A DNA stretch of 64,000 nucleotides from Algiphilus sp022763315 (GTDB taxonomy: Bacteria; Pseudomonadota; Gammaproteobacteria; Nevskiales; Nevskiaceae). Positions 1 to 8,878 of this stretch are shown here, piece by piece. A program made the position numbers and the translations under genes. The stretch lies in assembly GCF_965249985.1 (NCBI RefSeq), contig NZ_OZ252280.1; one strand, given 5' to 3'. The notes beneath the pieces were generated by a model, which worked only from the letters and a program-made list of their open reading frames with translations, did no database searches and was not told the origin of the DNA. Each line of letters opens with the position of its first letter. Positions within the stretch are counted from its first letter, which is position 1.

Positions 1-701
1 AGGTGGATGCCGATGTCGCGGAGAACACGCAATTCCCCCTCGGTTTCCACCCCCTCGGCGATGACGGTGATGTCGAGCGCCTGACACATGCGCATCACGC
101 CATCGACGATGGCGCGTCGCGCCCGGCTGCTATCGATGGCGCGGATCAGCGCCATATCCAGTTTGACGTAGTCCGGTTGCACATCGGCCAGCAGGTTGAG
201 CCCCGAAAAGCCTGCCCCGAAATCATCGATCGCCGTCTTCATGCCGATGGCCTGATAGTGATCAATGATGTTGCGAAGATGCTGGTGGTCAAGCACCTGC
301 TCGCCCTCGTTGAACTCCAGGATGATGCGCTCGACGGGAAAGCCGACGCGATGGGCCGCTTCCAGGGTGGTCTGAATGCAGCGTTCCGGCTGATAGACCG
401 CGTTGGGCATGAAATTGATGCTGAGATGGCTGTCGAAGCCCAGCCGGGCCGCCCATTCCACCGCCTTCACCCGGCAGTTCTGGTCAAAGCGATAGCGATT
501 ACCGTCGTTGACTTGGGCAAGCACCCCCCGGGCGCCGGAGCCGCCAGGACCGCGGACCAATGCCTCCTGAGCGAAGACGGTCCCGGTCGTGATATCGATG
601 ATTGGCTGAAAGGCCACGGTGAAATCGATATCGTGCCCACTGCCGGTAGCGCAGCCAGCGCAGCCGCGCGTATCGCCCGTGGTGTTGCTGCCCTTCGTCA
701 T
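1..701 (-). CDS. EAL-domain cyclic-di-GMP phosphodiesterase (3' end cut by window edge)
   Basis: The reading frame is open on the minus strand from an ATG at 701 to the window edge, so the C-terminus is missing. It encodes an EAL domain, the family that hydrolyses c-di-GMP to pGpG in the cytoplasm. Visible signatures in order are FQPIID (residues 31-36), EAL itself (46-48), a conserved Asn in SINFMPNAVY, the Glu of LEFNEGE, the metal-binding pair in AIDDFGAG, the Lys of YVKLD, and VIAEGVET near the cut. All catalytic positions seen are intact, so it is probably active. The INFMPNAVY and EFNEGE variants resemble the EAL subgroup found in blue-light (BLUF-EAL) proteins, but no BLUF or other sensor domain precedes it: only about 24 residues lie before the EAL domain. 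The start codon has no strong ribosome site, so the N-terminus is uncertain. Confidence 0.88.
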   Translation of the reverse strand, partial: MTKGSNTTGDTRGCAGCATGSGHDIDFTVAFQPIIDITTGTVFAQEALVRGPGGSGARGVLAQVNDGNRYRFDQNCRVKAVEWAARLGFDSHLSINFMPNAVYQPERCIQTTLEAAHRVGFPVERIILEFNEGEQVLDHQHLRNIIDHYQAIGMKTAIDDFGAGFSGLNLLADVQPDYVKLDMALIRAIDSSRARRAIVDGVMRMCQALDITVIAEGVETEGELRVLRDIGIH

Positions 702-853
702 GACCGCAGTGTCCGCCACTCCGGTGGGAGCCGCAAGGCCGTCGCAGGCAAACCCACGCCGCGGCGGAAGGCGGCAGGAACTTGACCGCATGGCACCGCC
801 CAGGCGTAAGCTCTTGCGAGGAGACCGAAGCCCGAGACGGGCGGGAGTACGCT

Positions 854-1348
854 ATGACCCTTCCCCGCTATGCACACCGCAGCGCCCTGCTTGCCGTGGG
901 CGTGTGGCTCGCCGCCTGTTCGCCCAACCAGGGCGACGCTCCAGAACGCTCCGAAGGTCTATCCGTGTCGGCCGCCGCACTCGAAGGTGCCTGCGATCAA
1001 TACCTGACGACCTACAACCGCGTCTCGGGCACGGCCATGGAACAGTTCTACCAACTCTATCGTGCAGCCGGCGAATCCGAGGCCAGCATTGAATCCGCGC
1101 GCGACCATTGGCGCTTCCTGGGCGGACAGATCGAAGCCGCGATGCTTGAAGACGAATGGGCATCGCTCACCACCTGGCACCGCAATCTGCAGGACCATCT
1201 GCACTCCATCGCCGTGCTGTCCGGAGAGAATCTGTACGACTTCCCCGAGCAGGCCGAAAAGGCAGTGACAATGAGCGACCAACTCGAAGCCGAGTACGTG
1301 CGCTGCAAGTTCCTGCGCAGCCTGCGCGGGGATGCGACCGCCGGCTGA
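854..1348 (+). CDS. Small putative lipoprotein, unknown function
   Basis: A 164-residue protein of no family I recognise. The ATG at 854 was chosen over upstream in-frame starts because it begins a lipoprotein signal peptide: MTLPRYAHRS, a hydrophobic stretch LLAVGVW, then the lipobox LAAC with the modified cysteine near residue 21. A GGGAG ribosome site lies just upstream. The mature part is mostly helical and acidic and holds two further cysteines (in GACDQYL and YVRCKFL) that could pair. It is probably anchored in the outer membrane facing the periplasm. It is divergent from the EAL gene and convergent with the pnt operon, so the neighbours do not suggest a function. Confidence 0.7.
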   Translation: MTLPRYAHRSALLAVGVWLAACSPNQGDAPERSEGLSVSAAALEGACDQYLTTYNRVSGTAMEQFYQLYRAAGESEASIESARDHWRFLGGQIEAAMLEDEWASLTTWHRNLQDHLHSIAVLSGENLYDFPEQAEKAVTMSDQLEAEYVRCKFLRSLRGDATAG

Positions 1349-1406
1349 TCAAGAGGCAAGGCTGCGAGCGGCTGTCGGTGCGCATCATGCTCGCGAACAA
1401 GGCCCC

Positions 1407-1449
1407 ATAAAAGCGAAGGCGGCGGACCGATACGGCCCACCGCCTTCGC
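1407..1449 (-). terminator. Intrinsic terminator of the pnt operon
   Basis: A perfect 10-bp inverted repeat GCGAAGGCGG / CCGCCTTCGC (1413-1422 and 1440-1449) is followed on the minus strand by TTTTAT. It lies about 50 bases downstream of the pntB stop and reads in the direction of pnt transcription. Confidence 0.8.
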
Positions 1450-1497
1450 GCCGCGCGACGGAACCGACATCCAGACGATGCCGGTCCGCTGCCGGGT

Positions 1498-2913
1498 CTA
1501 GCCGAGCGACTTGACCGCTTCGATCATCTGCACCATGACCTTCTGCGCGTCGCCGTAGACCATCTGGGTGTTGTCGGCGTAGAACAGCTCGTTCTCGACA
1601 CCGCTGTAGCCCTTGCCCTGTCCACGCTTTACGACATAGGCCTGTTGCGCCATGTCGACGTTGAGGATGGGCATACCGTAGATCGGGCTGCTCTTGTTGG
1701 TGCGCGCCGCCGGGTTCACGACGTCGTTGGCACCGATCACGATGGCTGCATCGGCCTGCGCGAACTCTTCATTGATGTCTTCGAGGTCGTGAATGATGTC
1801 GTAGGGCACACCGGCCTCGGCGAGCAGCACGTTCATGTGGCCCGGCATACGGCCCGCCACCGGGTGGATCGCGAAGCTGACATCGACACCGTTCTTCTGC
1901 AGCAACTTCACGAACTCATAGAGCTTGTGCTGTGCCTGCGCCACCGCCAGACCGTAGCCCGGCACGATGATGACCTTCGAGCCGTAGTACATGGAGATGG
2001 CGGCATCCGACGGTTCCACCGACTTCATGGTGCCCTCGATGCCTTCGCCGCTGTCATCCTCGACCCCGAAGTTCGAGAAGATGACGTTCTTCACCGAACG
2101 GTTCATGGCCTTGGCCATGAGGAGCGTCAGCAGGGTACCGGCCGAACCAACCACCGTACCGGCAATGATCATCGCCGGGTTCTGCAGCACGAAACCTTCG
2201 AAGGCAACGGCCAGACCGGTGAAGGCGTTGTACAGCGAGATCACCACCGGCATGTCGGCGCCGCCGATCGGCGTCGTCAGCAGCACGCCCAAGGCCAGCG
2301 AGACCAGGAAGAACAGCGTGATCGAGAAGGCCGGGATGTCTTCGTAGCCGGCCGACAGCACGTAGAGGCCGAGCAGGATGGCGATGACCAGCAGGCTGCC
2401 GTTGACCAGCTGCTGGGCGCCGAAGCGGATGGTCTTGTTGAGACGGCCATCCAGCTTGGCCCAGGCGACGATGGAGCCGGACAGGGCCACGGCGCCGATC
2501 AGACCACCGACCAGCGCCAGCACGGTAATGGCAGCGCCGTAGTGCTGCGCGTTGCCGGAATAGAGCTCGACGGCGGCAATGGCCGCGGCGGCGCCGCCAC
2601 CCATGCCGTTGTACAGCGCCACCATCTGCGGCATGGCCGTCATGGCGACGGTCTTGCCGCTCTTCCAGGCCCAGCCCACGCCGATACCGAGGGCGATCAG
2701 GGCGAGGAAGATGTTGACGCCAAGCTGCGACTGCGCCTCGGGGCGCACATCGAAGGCGTAGAGGAAGGCGGCGGCCACGGCGAGCACCATGCCCCAGCCA
2801 GCCACCTTGATGCCCGAAGGCGCGGTGACCGGGCTGGCCATGCGCTTCAGGCCGTAGATGAACAGCAGTGTCGCGGCGAAAAACGACGCCGCAATGATGA
2901 AATTGACGGACAT
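1498..2913 (-). CDS. pntB: NAD(P) transhydrogenase subunit beta
   Basis: A 471-residue membrane subunit of proton-translocating transhydrogenase, which couples proton entry to hydride transfer from NADH to NADP+ and so supplies NADPH. The N-terminal half is a run of membrane segments (starting IIAASFFAATLLFIYGL) forming domain II. The last ~170 residues are the soluble NADP-binding domain III, with VIIVPGYGLAVAQAQ, IHPVAGRMPGHMNVLL and GANDVVNPAA. Length fits the usual ~460-480. It is the third gene of the pntAA-pntAB-pntB operon, starting 9 bases after pntAB with a GGGGAG ribosome site, and is followed by an intrinsic terminator. Confidence 0.97.
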   Translation of the reverse strand: MSVNFIIAASFFAATLLFIYGLKRMASPVTAPSGIKVAGWGMVLAVAAAFLYAFDVRPEAQSQLGVNIFLALIALGIGVGWAWKSGKTVAMTAMPQMVALYNGMGGGAAAAIAAVELYSGNAQHYGAAITVLALVGGLIGAVALSGSIVAWAKLDGRLNKTIRFGAQQLVNGSLLVIAILLGLYVLSAGYEDIPAFSITLFFLVSLALGVLLTTPIGGADMPVVISLYNAFTGLAVAFEGFVLQNPAMIIAGTVVGSAGTLLTLLMAKAMNRSVKNVIFSNFGVEDDSGEGIEGTMKSVEPSDAAISMYYGSKVIIVPGYGLAVAQAQHKLYEFVKLLQKNGVDVSFAIHPVAGRMPGHMNVLLAEAGVPYDIIHDLEDINEEFAQADAAIVIGANDVVNPAARTNKSSPIYGMPILNVDMAQQAYVVKRGQGKGYSGVENELFYADNTQMVYGDAQKVMVQMIEAVKSLG

Positions 2914-2922
2914 GGGGCTCCC

Positions 2923-3225
2923 CTACTGGCTGTCGCTGGACTTGAACATGTCCAGCATTCGGTCGGTGACGACATAGCCGCCGGCGGCGTTACCCGCCCC
3001 CAGCAGCACCCCGAAGAAGCCGATGGCCTGCTCCAGCAGGCTGCCGGCGTTGAGCAGCGCCCAGATCGCGCCGACGACCACGATGCCGTGCACGAAGTTG
3101 GAACCCGACATCAGCGGCGTATGCAGAATCGCCGGCACACGGCCGATGATTTCGTACCCGGTAAAGGCCGCGAGCATGAAGATATAGAGCGCGACGAAGC
3201 CGGTGATAGCAGTGGTGGCATCCAT
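2923..3225 (-). CDS. pntAB: NAD(P) transhydrogenase subunit alpha, membrane part
   Basis: A 100-residue protein equal to the C-terminal membrane portion of the one-piece alpha subunit of E. coli. It contains three hydrophobic segments (ITGFVALYIFMLAAFTGY, then around FVHGIVVVGAIWALL and GFFGVLLGAGNAAGGYV) that help form the proton channel in domain II. The gene begins two bases after the pntAA stop, which makes translational coupling likely. The split alpha arrangement (PntAA + PntAB) is like that of Rhodospirillum and many other proteobacteria. Confidence 0.95.
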   Translation of the reverse strand: MDATTAITGFVALYIFMLAAFTGYEIIGRVPAILHTPLMSGSNFVHGIVVVGAIWALLNAGSLLEQAIGFFGVLLGAGNAAGGYVVTDRMLDMFKSSDSQ

Positions 3226-3227
3226 GA

Positions 3228-4352
3228 TCAGCTCCCGTTGACGGCGGCGGCCGCCGCTTCATTCTTGATCTCGCCGTCGTGCGTGAGGCAGGACTTGGCG
3301 ACGACCTCGTCTTCCCAGTTCAGATTGATCTCGCCGTCGGCGATGATCAGTTCCAGGAAGTTGAGGAGGTTCTTGGCGTAGAGCTCCGAGGCGTGCTCGG
3401 CGAGCAGGCTCGGAATATTGAGTGGCGCAACGATGGTCACGCTGTCCACTTCCACCGTCTCGCCGGGCTTCGTCAGCGGCGTGTTGCCGCCGCCTTCGGC
3501 GGCGAGGTCGACGATGACCGCGCCCGGCTTCATGCCCTTGATCTGCTCTTCCGAGATGATCTTGGGGCTGTCCCTGCCGGGGATGGCCGCAGTGGTAATG
3601 ATGGCGTCCGCGTTCTGGATGTGCTTGGTCAGCACCTCCGCCGCCTTGGCCTTTTCTTCGTCGGTCAGTTCGCGCGCGTAGCCACCTTCGCCCGCCGCAG
3701 ACACGCCGGTATCGACGAACTTGGCGCCCAGCGACTCGACCTGCTCGGCCACTTCCGAGCGCACGTCATAGCCTTCCACCATCGCGCCCAGACGGCGCGC
3801 GGTGGCGATGGCCTGCAGCCCGGCAACACCGGCGCCCATGACCAACACCTTGGCCGGACGGATCGAGCCGACCGCCGTGGTCATCATCGGAAGAATGCGG
3901 TTGAGGTTGGTCGCGGCCAGCAGCCCGCCGTAGTAACCGGCCAGGGCGGCCTGCGAGGACAGGGCGTCCATCGCCTGCGCGCGCGTGATGCGCGGCACCA
4001 GTTCCATGGCGAAGCAGGTGATCTTGGCTTCGGCCAGCGCCTTGACCGTTTCCGGTTCGCGATTGGCGTAGACAAAGGAGAGCAGGATGCTGCCTTCCTT
4101 CATCTTCTTGATCTCGGCCGGACTCGGCGGCTGCACGCGCAGCAAGATATCGGCCTTGCCCAGTTCGAGCTTGCCGACCTTGATCTCCGCCTTCTCGTAC
4201 GAGGCGTCGGGAATGCGCGCGGCCTCGCCGGCACCCGACTGTACGCTGACTTCAGCGCCCAGTTTGGCGAGCTTGGCACCGACCGCGGGGACCACCGCGA
4301 CGCGCCGCTCATTGGCCCGCGTTTCCTTGGGCGCGGTGATTTTCACCGTCAT
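3228..4352 (-). CDS. pntAA: NAD(P) transhydrogenase subunit alpha, NAD-binding part
   Basis: A 374-residue soluble domain I of transhydrogenase, which binds NADH. The start MTVKITAPKETRANERRVA is typical of the alanine dehydrogenase/PntA N-terminal family. The Rossmann dinucleotide motif is VLVMGAGVAGLQAIATA, with the acidic residue after the second strand in EGYDVRSEV. It is the first gene of the pnt operon. A GGGAG ribosome site precedes the ATG. Unlike the E. coli form it ends before the membrane region, which is encoded separately by the next gene. Confidence 0.97.
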   Translation of the reverse strand: MTVKITAPKETRANERRVAVVPAVGAKLAKLGAEVSVQSGAGEAARIPDASYEKAEIKVGKLELGKADILLRVQPPSPAEIKKMKEGSILLSFVYANREPETVKALAEAKITCFAMELVPRITRAQAMDALSSQAALAGYYGGLLAATNLNRILPMMTTAVGSIRPAKVLVMGAGVAGLQAIATARRLGAMVEGYDVRSEVAEQVESLGAKFVDTGVSAAGEGGYARELTDEEKAKAAEVLTKHIQNADAIITTAAIPGRDSPKIISEEQIKGMKPGAVIVDLAAEGGGNTPLTKPGETVEVDSVTIVAPLNIPSLLAEHASELYAKNLLNFLELIIADGEINLNWEDEVVAKSCLTHDGEIKNEAAAAAVNGS

Positions 4353-4420
4353 GATTGGGACTCCCTGTTTGCCATCCGGATCAACGGGTAACGGTTCTCA
4401 GTTCCCGTGATGAGCGCGCG

Positions 4421-4450
4421 AGTCTACTTGCGCGAGCAAATACTAATCAA
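4421..4450 (-). promoter_or_regulatory. Candidate sigma70 promoter for the pnt operon
   Basis: On the minus strand TTGATT (4445-4450) and TAGACT (4421-4426) are separated by 18 bases, about 70 bases upstream of the pntAA start. Both hexamers match consensus at four or more positions. Assigned by pattern only. Confidence 0.4.
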
Positions 4451-4580
4451 ACTGCGGCGCACATGGCGGGATCAAGCGTCCAGGTTGGGTGCCACGTAAT
4501 GACAGCGCCCCGGGGGTGCGCTATGTTCGGCAGGTGGCATCTGCCACATCCTCATCATCCTTTTGTTTTCGGGGGTATTC

Positions 4581-5060
4581 ATGTTCAAGAAGACGATCGC
4601 CGCAGCCGCTCTGGTTGCCATGCCATTTGGCGCCGCGCTGGCGGACAAGGACATCGGTTGCGGTGTCGGCACCATCATCTGGGAAGGCCAGTCGGGTGTG
4701 GCGCCGAAGGTTCTAGGTGCCACCACCAACGGCACGCTGGGCAACCAGACCTTCGGTATCTCCACCGGCTCGCTGGGCTGCTCTGCCGATGGCGCCATCA
4801 CGGTCGACGGCCGCACCAGCATGTTCACGTCCACCAACCTGGACCAGCTGGCCGCAGAAATCGCTGCCGGCGAAGGGGAAACGCTGGACACGCTGGCCAC
4901 GCTGTACAAGATCGAAGGAGCCGATCGCGACGCCTTTGCCGCCATGGCGCAGTCCAACTACGGCACGATCTTCAGCAGCACCGAAGTCACCGTCGCCGAT
5001 GTGCTGGCGGGCCTGGAGAGCGCGATGCAGCGCCATCAGACGCTGGCGCGTTACGTCTAA
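4581..5060 (+). CDS. DUF3015 family secreted protein
   Basis: A 159-residue protein with a signal peptide (MFKKTIAAAALVAMPFGAALA, cleavage after ALA). The mature part starts DKDIGCGVGTIIWEGQSGVAPK, the cysteine/glycine-rich opening typical of DUF3015 proteins of proteobacteria. Two cysteines (in IGCGVG and SLGCSADG) may form a disulfide in the periplasm. The ATG at 4581 was preferred over one 18 bases upstream because it starts the signal peptide directly and has a GGGGG ribosome site. The function of the family is not known. It is a single-gene unit with its own terminator. Confidence 0.85.
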   Translation: MFKKTIAAAALVAMPFGAALADKDIGCGVGTIIWEGQSGVAPKVLGATTNGTLGNQTFGISTGSLGCSADGAITVDGRTSMFTSTNLDQLAAEIAAGEGETLDTLATLYKIEGADRDAFAAMAQSNYGTIFSSTEVTVADVLAGLESAMQRHQTLARYV

Positions 5061-5087
5061 ACGTCATCGCACAGCGGCTATGATTCC

Positions 5088-5119
5088 GGCGGCGTCCGAC
5101 AGGGCGCCGCTTTTTTTTT
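5088..5119 (+). terminator. Intrinsic terminator after the DUF3015 gene
   Basis: GCGGCG (5089-5094) pairs with CGCCGC (5105-5110) and is followed by nine T residues (5111-5119), 28 bases after the stop codon. Confidence 0.8.
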
Positions 5120-5137
5120 GCCCCCCTGCCCGGAACG

Positions 5138-7063
5138 ATGCGCAACCCGCTCCTCACCCTGCTGTTCGGCTTTGGCCTCCTCGGCGGTGCGTACGCCGAA
5201 GACGGCGCCACGCCCGATACCCTTGCCGCCCTCCAGCAACGAGCCGACGCCGCCGCGCTGTGGTCGCTTCCCGGCTGGCAGAAGATGCTGCACATGGAGG
5301 CGGGCGCAGTGGGTGGCGGGCGCAGCGCGGTGCACTCGGCGTGGTTCTTCCTGGCCGAGAACGGCCGTTCCGACGCGCGTGCCGAGCTGCATGCCACCTT
5401 GCGCGCCTTCGTCGAAAACCAGACCGTGCCCGCGCGCGATGAAAAGGCTGCCTGTGTCTTTGGATTGCGCTGGCGCTTCCTGGACGCGCATCTGGACCTG
5501 CAGGCTGCCGGGGTGCTGACGCCGGATTGCCCGCGGCGCGCACAGTGGTGGCAGGCACTGAATCCGGAGCGCGCTTGGCTGGTGTTTCCGGCGGCCTATC
5601 TGAACAGCCCTGCTTCGATGTTCGGCCACACCCTGCTGCGCATCGACGGCACGCGCGGTTCGGAGACCTCTCCGCTGCTGGCCTATGCCGTCAATTTCGC
5701 GGCGCAGACCGAGGCCGAGAACAGCCTGGTCTATGCCTACAAGGGACTGACCGGTGGCTATGTCGGGCGCTTCAGCGTCATGCCCTATTACGAAAAGGTG
5801 CGCGAGTACGGGCGTATCGAGGTGCGCGACCTGTGGGAGTACCCGCTGCAGCTGCCGGAGCCGGCGCTGGAGCGCGTCATTCTGCATCTATGGGAGTTGC
5901 GCGGCGCCGGTTTCGACTACTACTTCTTCACCCGGAACTGCTCGTATCAGCTGCTCACCCTGCTGGAAGTCGCCATGCCCGAGCGTAATCTGCGTCAGGG
6001 TTTGCGCTGGCGCGCGATCCCCACCGATACCATCGGCGCGCTTGATCATCAGGGATTGCTTGGAGCGCCTCGTTACCGCCCCTCCATGGGCACAACACTC
6101 CGTCACCGTGCCGACCTGATCGGACCCGACGACACTCGCATCGCGCTGTCCGTGGCGCGCGGGGAGCGCGACGCCGAAGCGCTGCCAGACTGGCCGGCAC
6201 AGCGCCAGGCACGCGCCCTCGATGTCGCTCACGACTGGCTCTATCACCGTACCCAGAACGGCCCGATGGACCGCGACACCGGGGTGGCGCGAGCGCGCGG
6301 CATCCTGGCGGCGCGGGCGGGGACGGGCGTACGTAGCGATTTCCCCCCACCGGCGGCACCCGCCACCGCTCCGCACGCGGGTCACCCTACCGCCCGCCTG
6401 TTCAGTGGCATGTTCAGCGGCGAGGGCGGCGCCGGGCTGGCGCTAGGCCTGCGCGCCGCTTATCACGATGTCCTCGACCCGGTGGGCGGTTACGACCAGG
6501 GCAGCGAGGTCGCCTTTGGCGAAGTCGACGCGCGCTGGGACACGCGCGGCGATCGCCTGCAGTTGCACCGGCTGACGCTGGTGCAGATTCTTTCGATGAG
6601 TCCACGTGGCCCGCTTTTCCAGCCGGTGTCCTGGCGGGTGCAATTCGGCGGCCGGCGATTGTCCGGGGTCAACAGCCGCTTCGGTGGTTATCTGGATGGT
6701 GGCCCCGGCCTGGCGTGGCGCTTCGGGCAGCTCACGACCTATGGCTTTGCGCGCATGGCCCTGGACGCTGCCCAGGATCTGGAGCAAGGCTACAGCCTGG
6801 GCGGTGGCGCGCGCCTCGGCGCCGCCTGGGAAACCAACGGACCGGCTTCCCTGCTGGTCGAGGCACGCAGCCGCAATGCCCTGCTCGGCGGCGATTTCGA
6901 GCGACACCAGCTCGACCTGGGGGCGCAGTGGCATTGGGACCGCACGGTGGGCCTGCGGCTGCATGCCTATGTGGCGCAGCAGAATGGCGAAGTGCGCCGC
7001 GGCCTGCGCCTCGGGATCACCCGCTATTTCGACCCGGGCTACGCTGCGTCGCCCGAAGGCTGA
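5138..7063 (+). CDS. DUF4105 (Lnb N-terminal-like) envelope protein
   Basis: A 641-residue exported protein. A signal peptide (MRNPLLTLLFGFGLLGGAYA) is followed by the DUF4105/Lnb N-terminal periplasmic domain at roughly residues 130-300. Its conserved blocks are MFGHTLLRIDG, a Tyr/Lys-rich stretch VYAYKGLTGGYVGRF, DLWEYPL, and TRNCSYQLL with the conserved cysteine and asparagine. His (GHTL) and Cys (RNCSY) match the NlpC/P60-like catalytic residues expected for this fold. The C-terminal ~230 residues alternate aromatic and small residues and end in a beta-strand pattern, suggesting an outer-membrane barrel. The substrate is unknown. The 3' end overlaps the convergent deacetylase gene by 25 bases. 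Confidence 0.85.
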   Translation: MRNPLLTLLFGFGLLGGAYAEDGATPDTLAALQQRADAAALWSLPGWQKMLHMEAGAVGGGRSAVHSAWFFLAENGRSDARAELHATLRAFVENQTVPARDEKAACVFGLRWRFLDAHLDLQAAGVLTPDCPRRAQWWQALNPERAWLVFPAAYLNSPASMFGHTLLRIDGTRGSETSPLLAYAVNFAAQTEAENSLVYAYKGLTGGYVGRFSVMPYYEKVREYGRIEVRDLWEYPLQLPEPALERVILHLWELRGAGFDYYFFTRNCSYQLLTLLEVAMPERNLRQGLRWRAIPTDTIGALDHQGLLGAPRYRPSMGTTLRHRADLIGPDDTRIALSVARGERDAEALPDWPAQRQARALDVAHDWLYHRTQNGPMDRDTGVARARGILAARAGTGVRSDFPPPAAPATAPHAGHPTARLFSGMFSGEGGAGLALGLRAAYHDVLDPVGGYDQGSEVAFGEVDARWDTRGDRLQLHRLTLVQILSMSPRGPLFQPVSWRVQFGGRRLSGVNSRFGGYLDGGPGLAWRFGQLTTYGFARMALDAAQDLEQGYSLGGGARLGAAWETNGPASLLVEARSRNALLGGDFERHQLDLGAQWHWDRTVGLRLHAYVAQQNGEVRRGLRLGITRYFDPGYAASPEG

Positions 7064-8007
7064 GCGGCTGCAAACACAGGTTCCGACCGGCCGGCGAGCG
7101 CGTCGCGGGCGGCGGCAAACAGCAGCGCATGGCGCGCAGCCAGCGCGGCGATATCGCGGTCGTAACCACCGCCGATGACACAGGCCAGCGGAACCTCGCG
7201 CTCACGCACCATCTCGATCACGGCAGCGTCGCGTCGATACAGGCCGGCATCACTGAGCAGGAAATGCCCCAGGCGGTCGTCACGATGCACATCGACGCCC
7301 GCGTCGTAGAGCACCAGCTCGGGCTGGAAACGATCGAGCAGGTGGGGCACGTGGGCGTGCAGCGCCTGCAGATAGGCGCCGTCTCCGGTTTCGCGCGGCA
7401 ACCCGATGTCGCAATCAGACGCTGCCTTGCGGCTTGGAAAGTTCTGGGCGCAATGCATCGAAACGGTGAATGCGTCGCGGTCGTCGTGCAGTAGACGTGC
7501 CGTCCCGTCGCCCTGATGCACGTCGCAATCAAGGATCAGCACGCGCCGCACGCCCAGTTCGCGCGCATGATGCACCGCCACCGCCAGATCGTTGAGCAGG
7601 CAATACCCACTGGCGAAATCGAAATGGGCATGGTGGGTGCCACCGGCGGCGTTGCAGGCAAGGCCATGCACCAGCGCCAGTTCCACGGTGCGGCAGGTGC
7701 CGCCGGTTTCCAGCGCACAGCGTGCGAACAGCTCCGGGGTGCAAAGGAAGCCGGCGCGGCGCTGCGCCTTGGCGTCCAGCGTACCGGTGGCCAGCGCCTC
7801 CAGGTAGGCAGCCGCATGACTGCTTTCCAGTTGCCGTGACGTGGCGGAGCGCGGTGCGTGGAAGCACGCCCCGCCCGCGTTCTCAAGCTGCCGGCGCAGA
7901 TGCGTGAACTTGGCCATCGGGAAGGGGTGCCCTGCCGGCAGCGGGCAGTCGTAGCCGGGGTCGTGCACCACATGCAGCAAGGGGCTACCAGGGAATGGGC
8001 TGTCCAT
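7039..8007 (-). CDS. Histone-deacetylase-superfamily hydrolase
   Basis: A 322-residue enzyme of the HDAC/acetoin-utilisation/acetylpolyamine amidohydrolase fold, which removes acyl groups from amines using zinc. Visible active-site elements are the His pair in GGTHHAH, the metal ligands in LDCDVHQGDG, a further Asp in DAGVDVHRDDRLG, and the C-terminal VIGGGYDRD. The opening HVVHDPGYDCPLPAGHPFPM is the usual N-terminus of the bacterial group. The start is uncertain: ATG at 8007 overlaps the preceding SDR gene by 23 bases, another ATG lies at 8049, and a TTG follows the SDR stop. The overlap implies co-translation with the SDR gene. The natural substrate cannot be told from sequence. Confidence 0.9.
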   Translation of the reverse strand: MDSPFPGSPLLHVVHDPGYDCPLPAGHPFPMAKFTHLRRQLENAGGACFHAPRSATSRQLESSHAAAYLEALATGTLDAKAQRRAGFLCTPELFARCALETGGTCRTVELALVHGLACNAAGGTHHAHFDFASGYCLLNDLAVAVHHARELGVRRVLILDCDVHQGDGTARLLHDDRDAFTVSMHCAQNFPSRKAASDCDIGLPRETGDGAYLQALHAHVPHLLDRFQPELVLYDAGVDVHRDDRLGHFLLSDAGLYRRDAAVIEMVREREVPLACVIGGGYDRDIAALAARHALLFAAARDALAGRSEPVFAAAQPSGDAA

Positions 8008-8752
8008 CCCAGGCGAAGAAGCCACCGCTGTCTTTTGCTCCCAATCCATCCAGTACCGTCAGCAGTTGCCGGCTCGCGCGCTCCACACTGAACAGCTTTT
8101 CCGGCTTGACGCGACCCTGGAAAGGCTCGGACAGCGCCGTATCCACCGTACCCGGATGGAGTGTGACGCAGGTCAGCTCAGAGTGCCGGCGCGCCAACTC
8201 GATGGAGGCGGTGTGCACGAACTGGTTCTGCGCTGCCTTCGCCGCGCGATAGCTGTACCAGCCCCCAATACGGTTGTCGCCAATGGACCCCACGCGTGCG
8301 GAGATGGAGGCGAAATAAGCCGGTCCGCCGGACTGACGGAGCAGCGGCTCGACATGCTTCAGCACCAGCAGTGGCCCCAGCGCATTCACGCGGAAGCTGC
8401 GCTCGGCGGCCGCTACATCGATATCGGCGAGCCGCCGCTCGGGGCGCATGCCATCGTCGTGCAGTACGCCTGCGGTCACGATGACGGCGTGCAACACCCC
8501 ACCGAAACGCAGGATTTCTGCGGTGGCATCGGCCACGGTCTGGTCATCCTCCACATCCATGCGCATGGCGCGCAAGCGGCAGTCATGCTCCGCAAGCGCG
8601 TGGAGTTCCGTGGCCGTGGACGGCTCGCGACAGGCGGCGAAGATCTGTCCGACGCGCATGTCGGCGCAGAAGTGGCGCACCATCCCGAGGCCAATGCCGC
8701 GATTGGCGCCAACGATCAGGACGTTGTAAGGATTGGGCAGCTTGGTCAACAT
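7985..8752 (-). CDS. Short-chain dehydrogenase/reductase
   Basis: A 255-residue classical-type SDR oxidoreductase. The start MLTKLPNPYNVLIVGANRGIG gives the cofactor motif GANRGIG at residues 14-20. Further motifs are MDVEDD (Asp for adenine binding), VTAGVLH in place of NNAG, the catalytic Ser in SISARVGSIGDN, and YSYRAAKAAQNQ (YxxxK). The ATG at 8752 is the only start directly before the Rossmann fold. The alternative longer frame would run into the promoter region of ttcA. It resembles the C-factor/sniffer-like SDR group of Gammaproteobacteria; the substrate is unknown. It overlaps the deacetylase gene and is divergent from ttcA. Confidence 0.92.
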   Translation of the reverse strand: MLTKLPNPYNVLIVGANRGIGLGMVRHFCADMRVGQIFAACREPSTATELHALAEHDCRLRAMRMDVEDDQTVADATAEILRFGGVLHAVIVTAGVLHDDGMRPERRLADIDVAAAERSFRVNALGPLLVLKHVEPLLRQSGGPAYFASISARVGSIGDNRIGGWYSYRAAKAAQNQFVHTASIELARRHSELTCVTLHPGTVDTALSEPFQGRVKPEKLFSVERASRQLLTVLDGLGAKDSGGFFAWDGQPIPW

Positions 8753-8878
8753 GTACCGATGAGGCGCTTCAGGCCTCGCGAAATCAAGGCTGCCCCGGGC
8801 GCGTCGAAGAATGGGCGCATGCGCGCCGGTGGCAGCCACTGCCGTAGAATCCACGCGCGCCTGACTCCCCCTTGCTCC

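Noticed and set aside
3..785. Long plus-strand open frame at the window start
   Set aside because: It is the exact antisense of a clear EAL-domain gene on the minus strand, and its translation matches nothing.
1645..3381. 578-codon plus-strand open frame across pntB and pntAB
   Set aside because: It is antisense to two well-conserved transhydrogenase genes and rich in His/Arg/Gln, as expected of a high-GC shadow frame.
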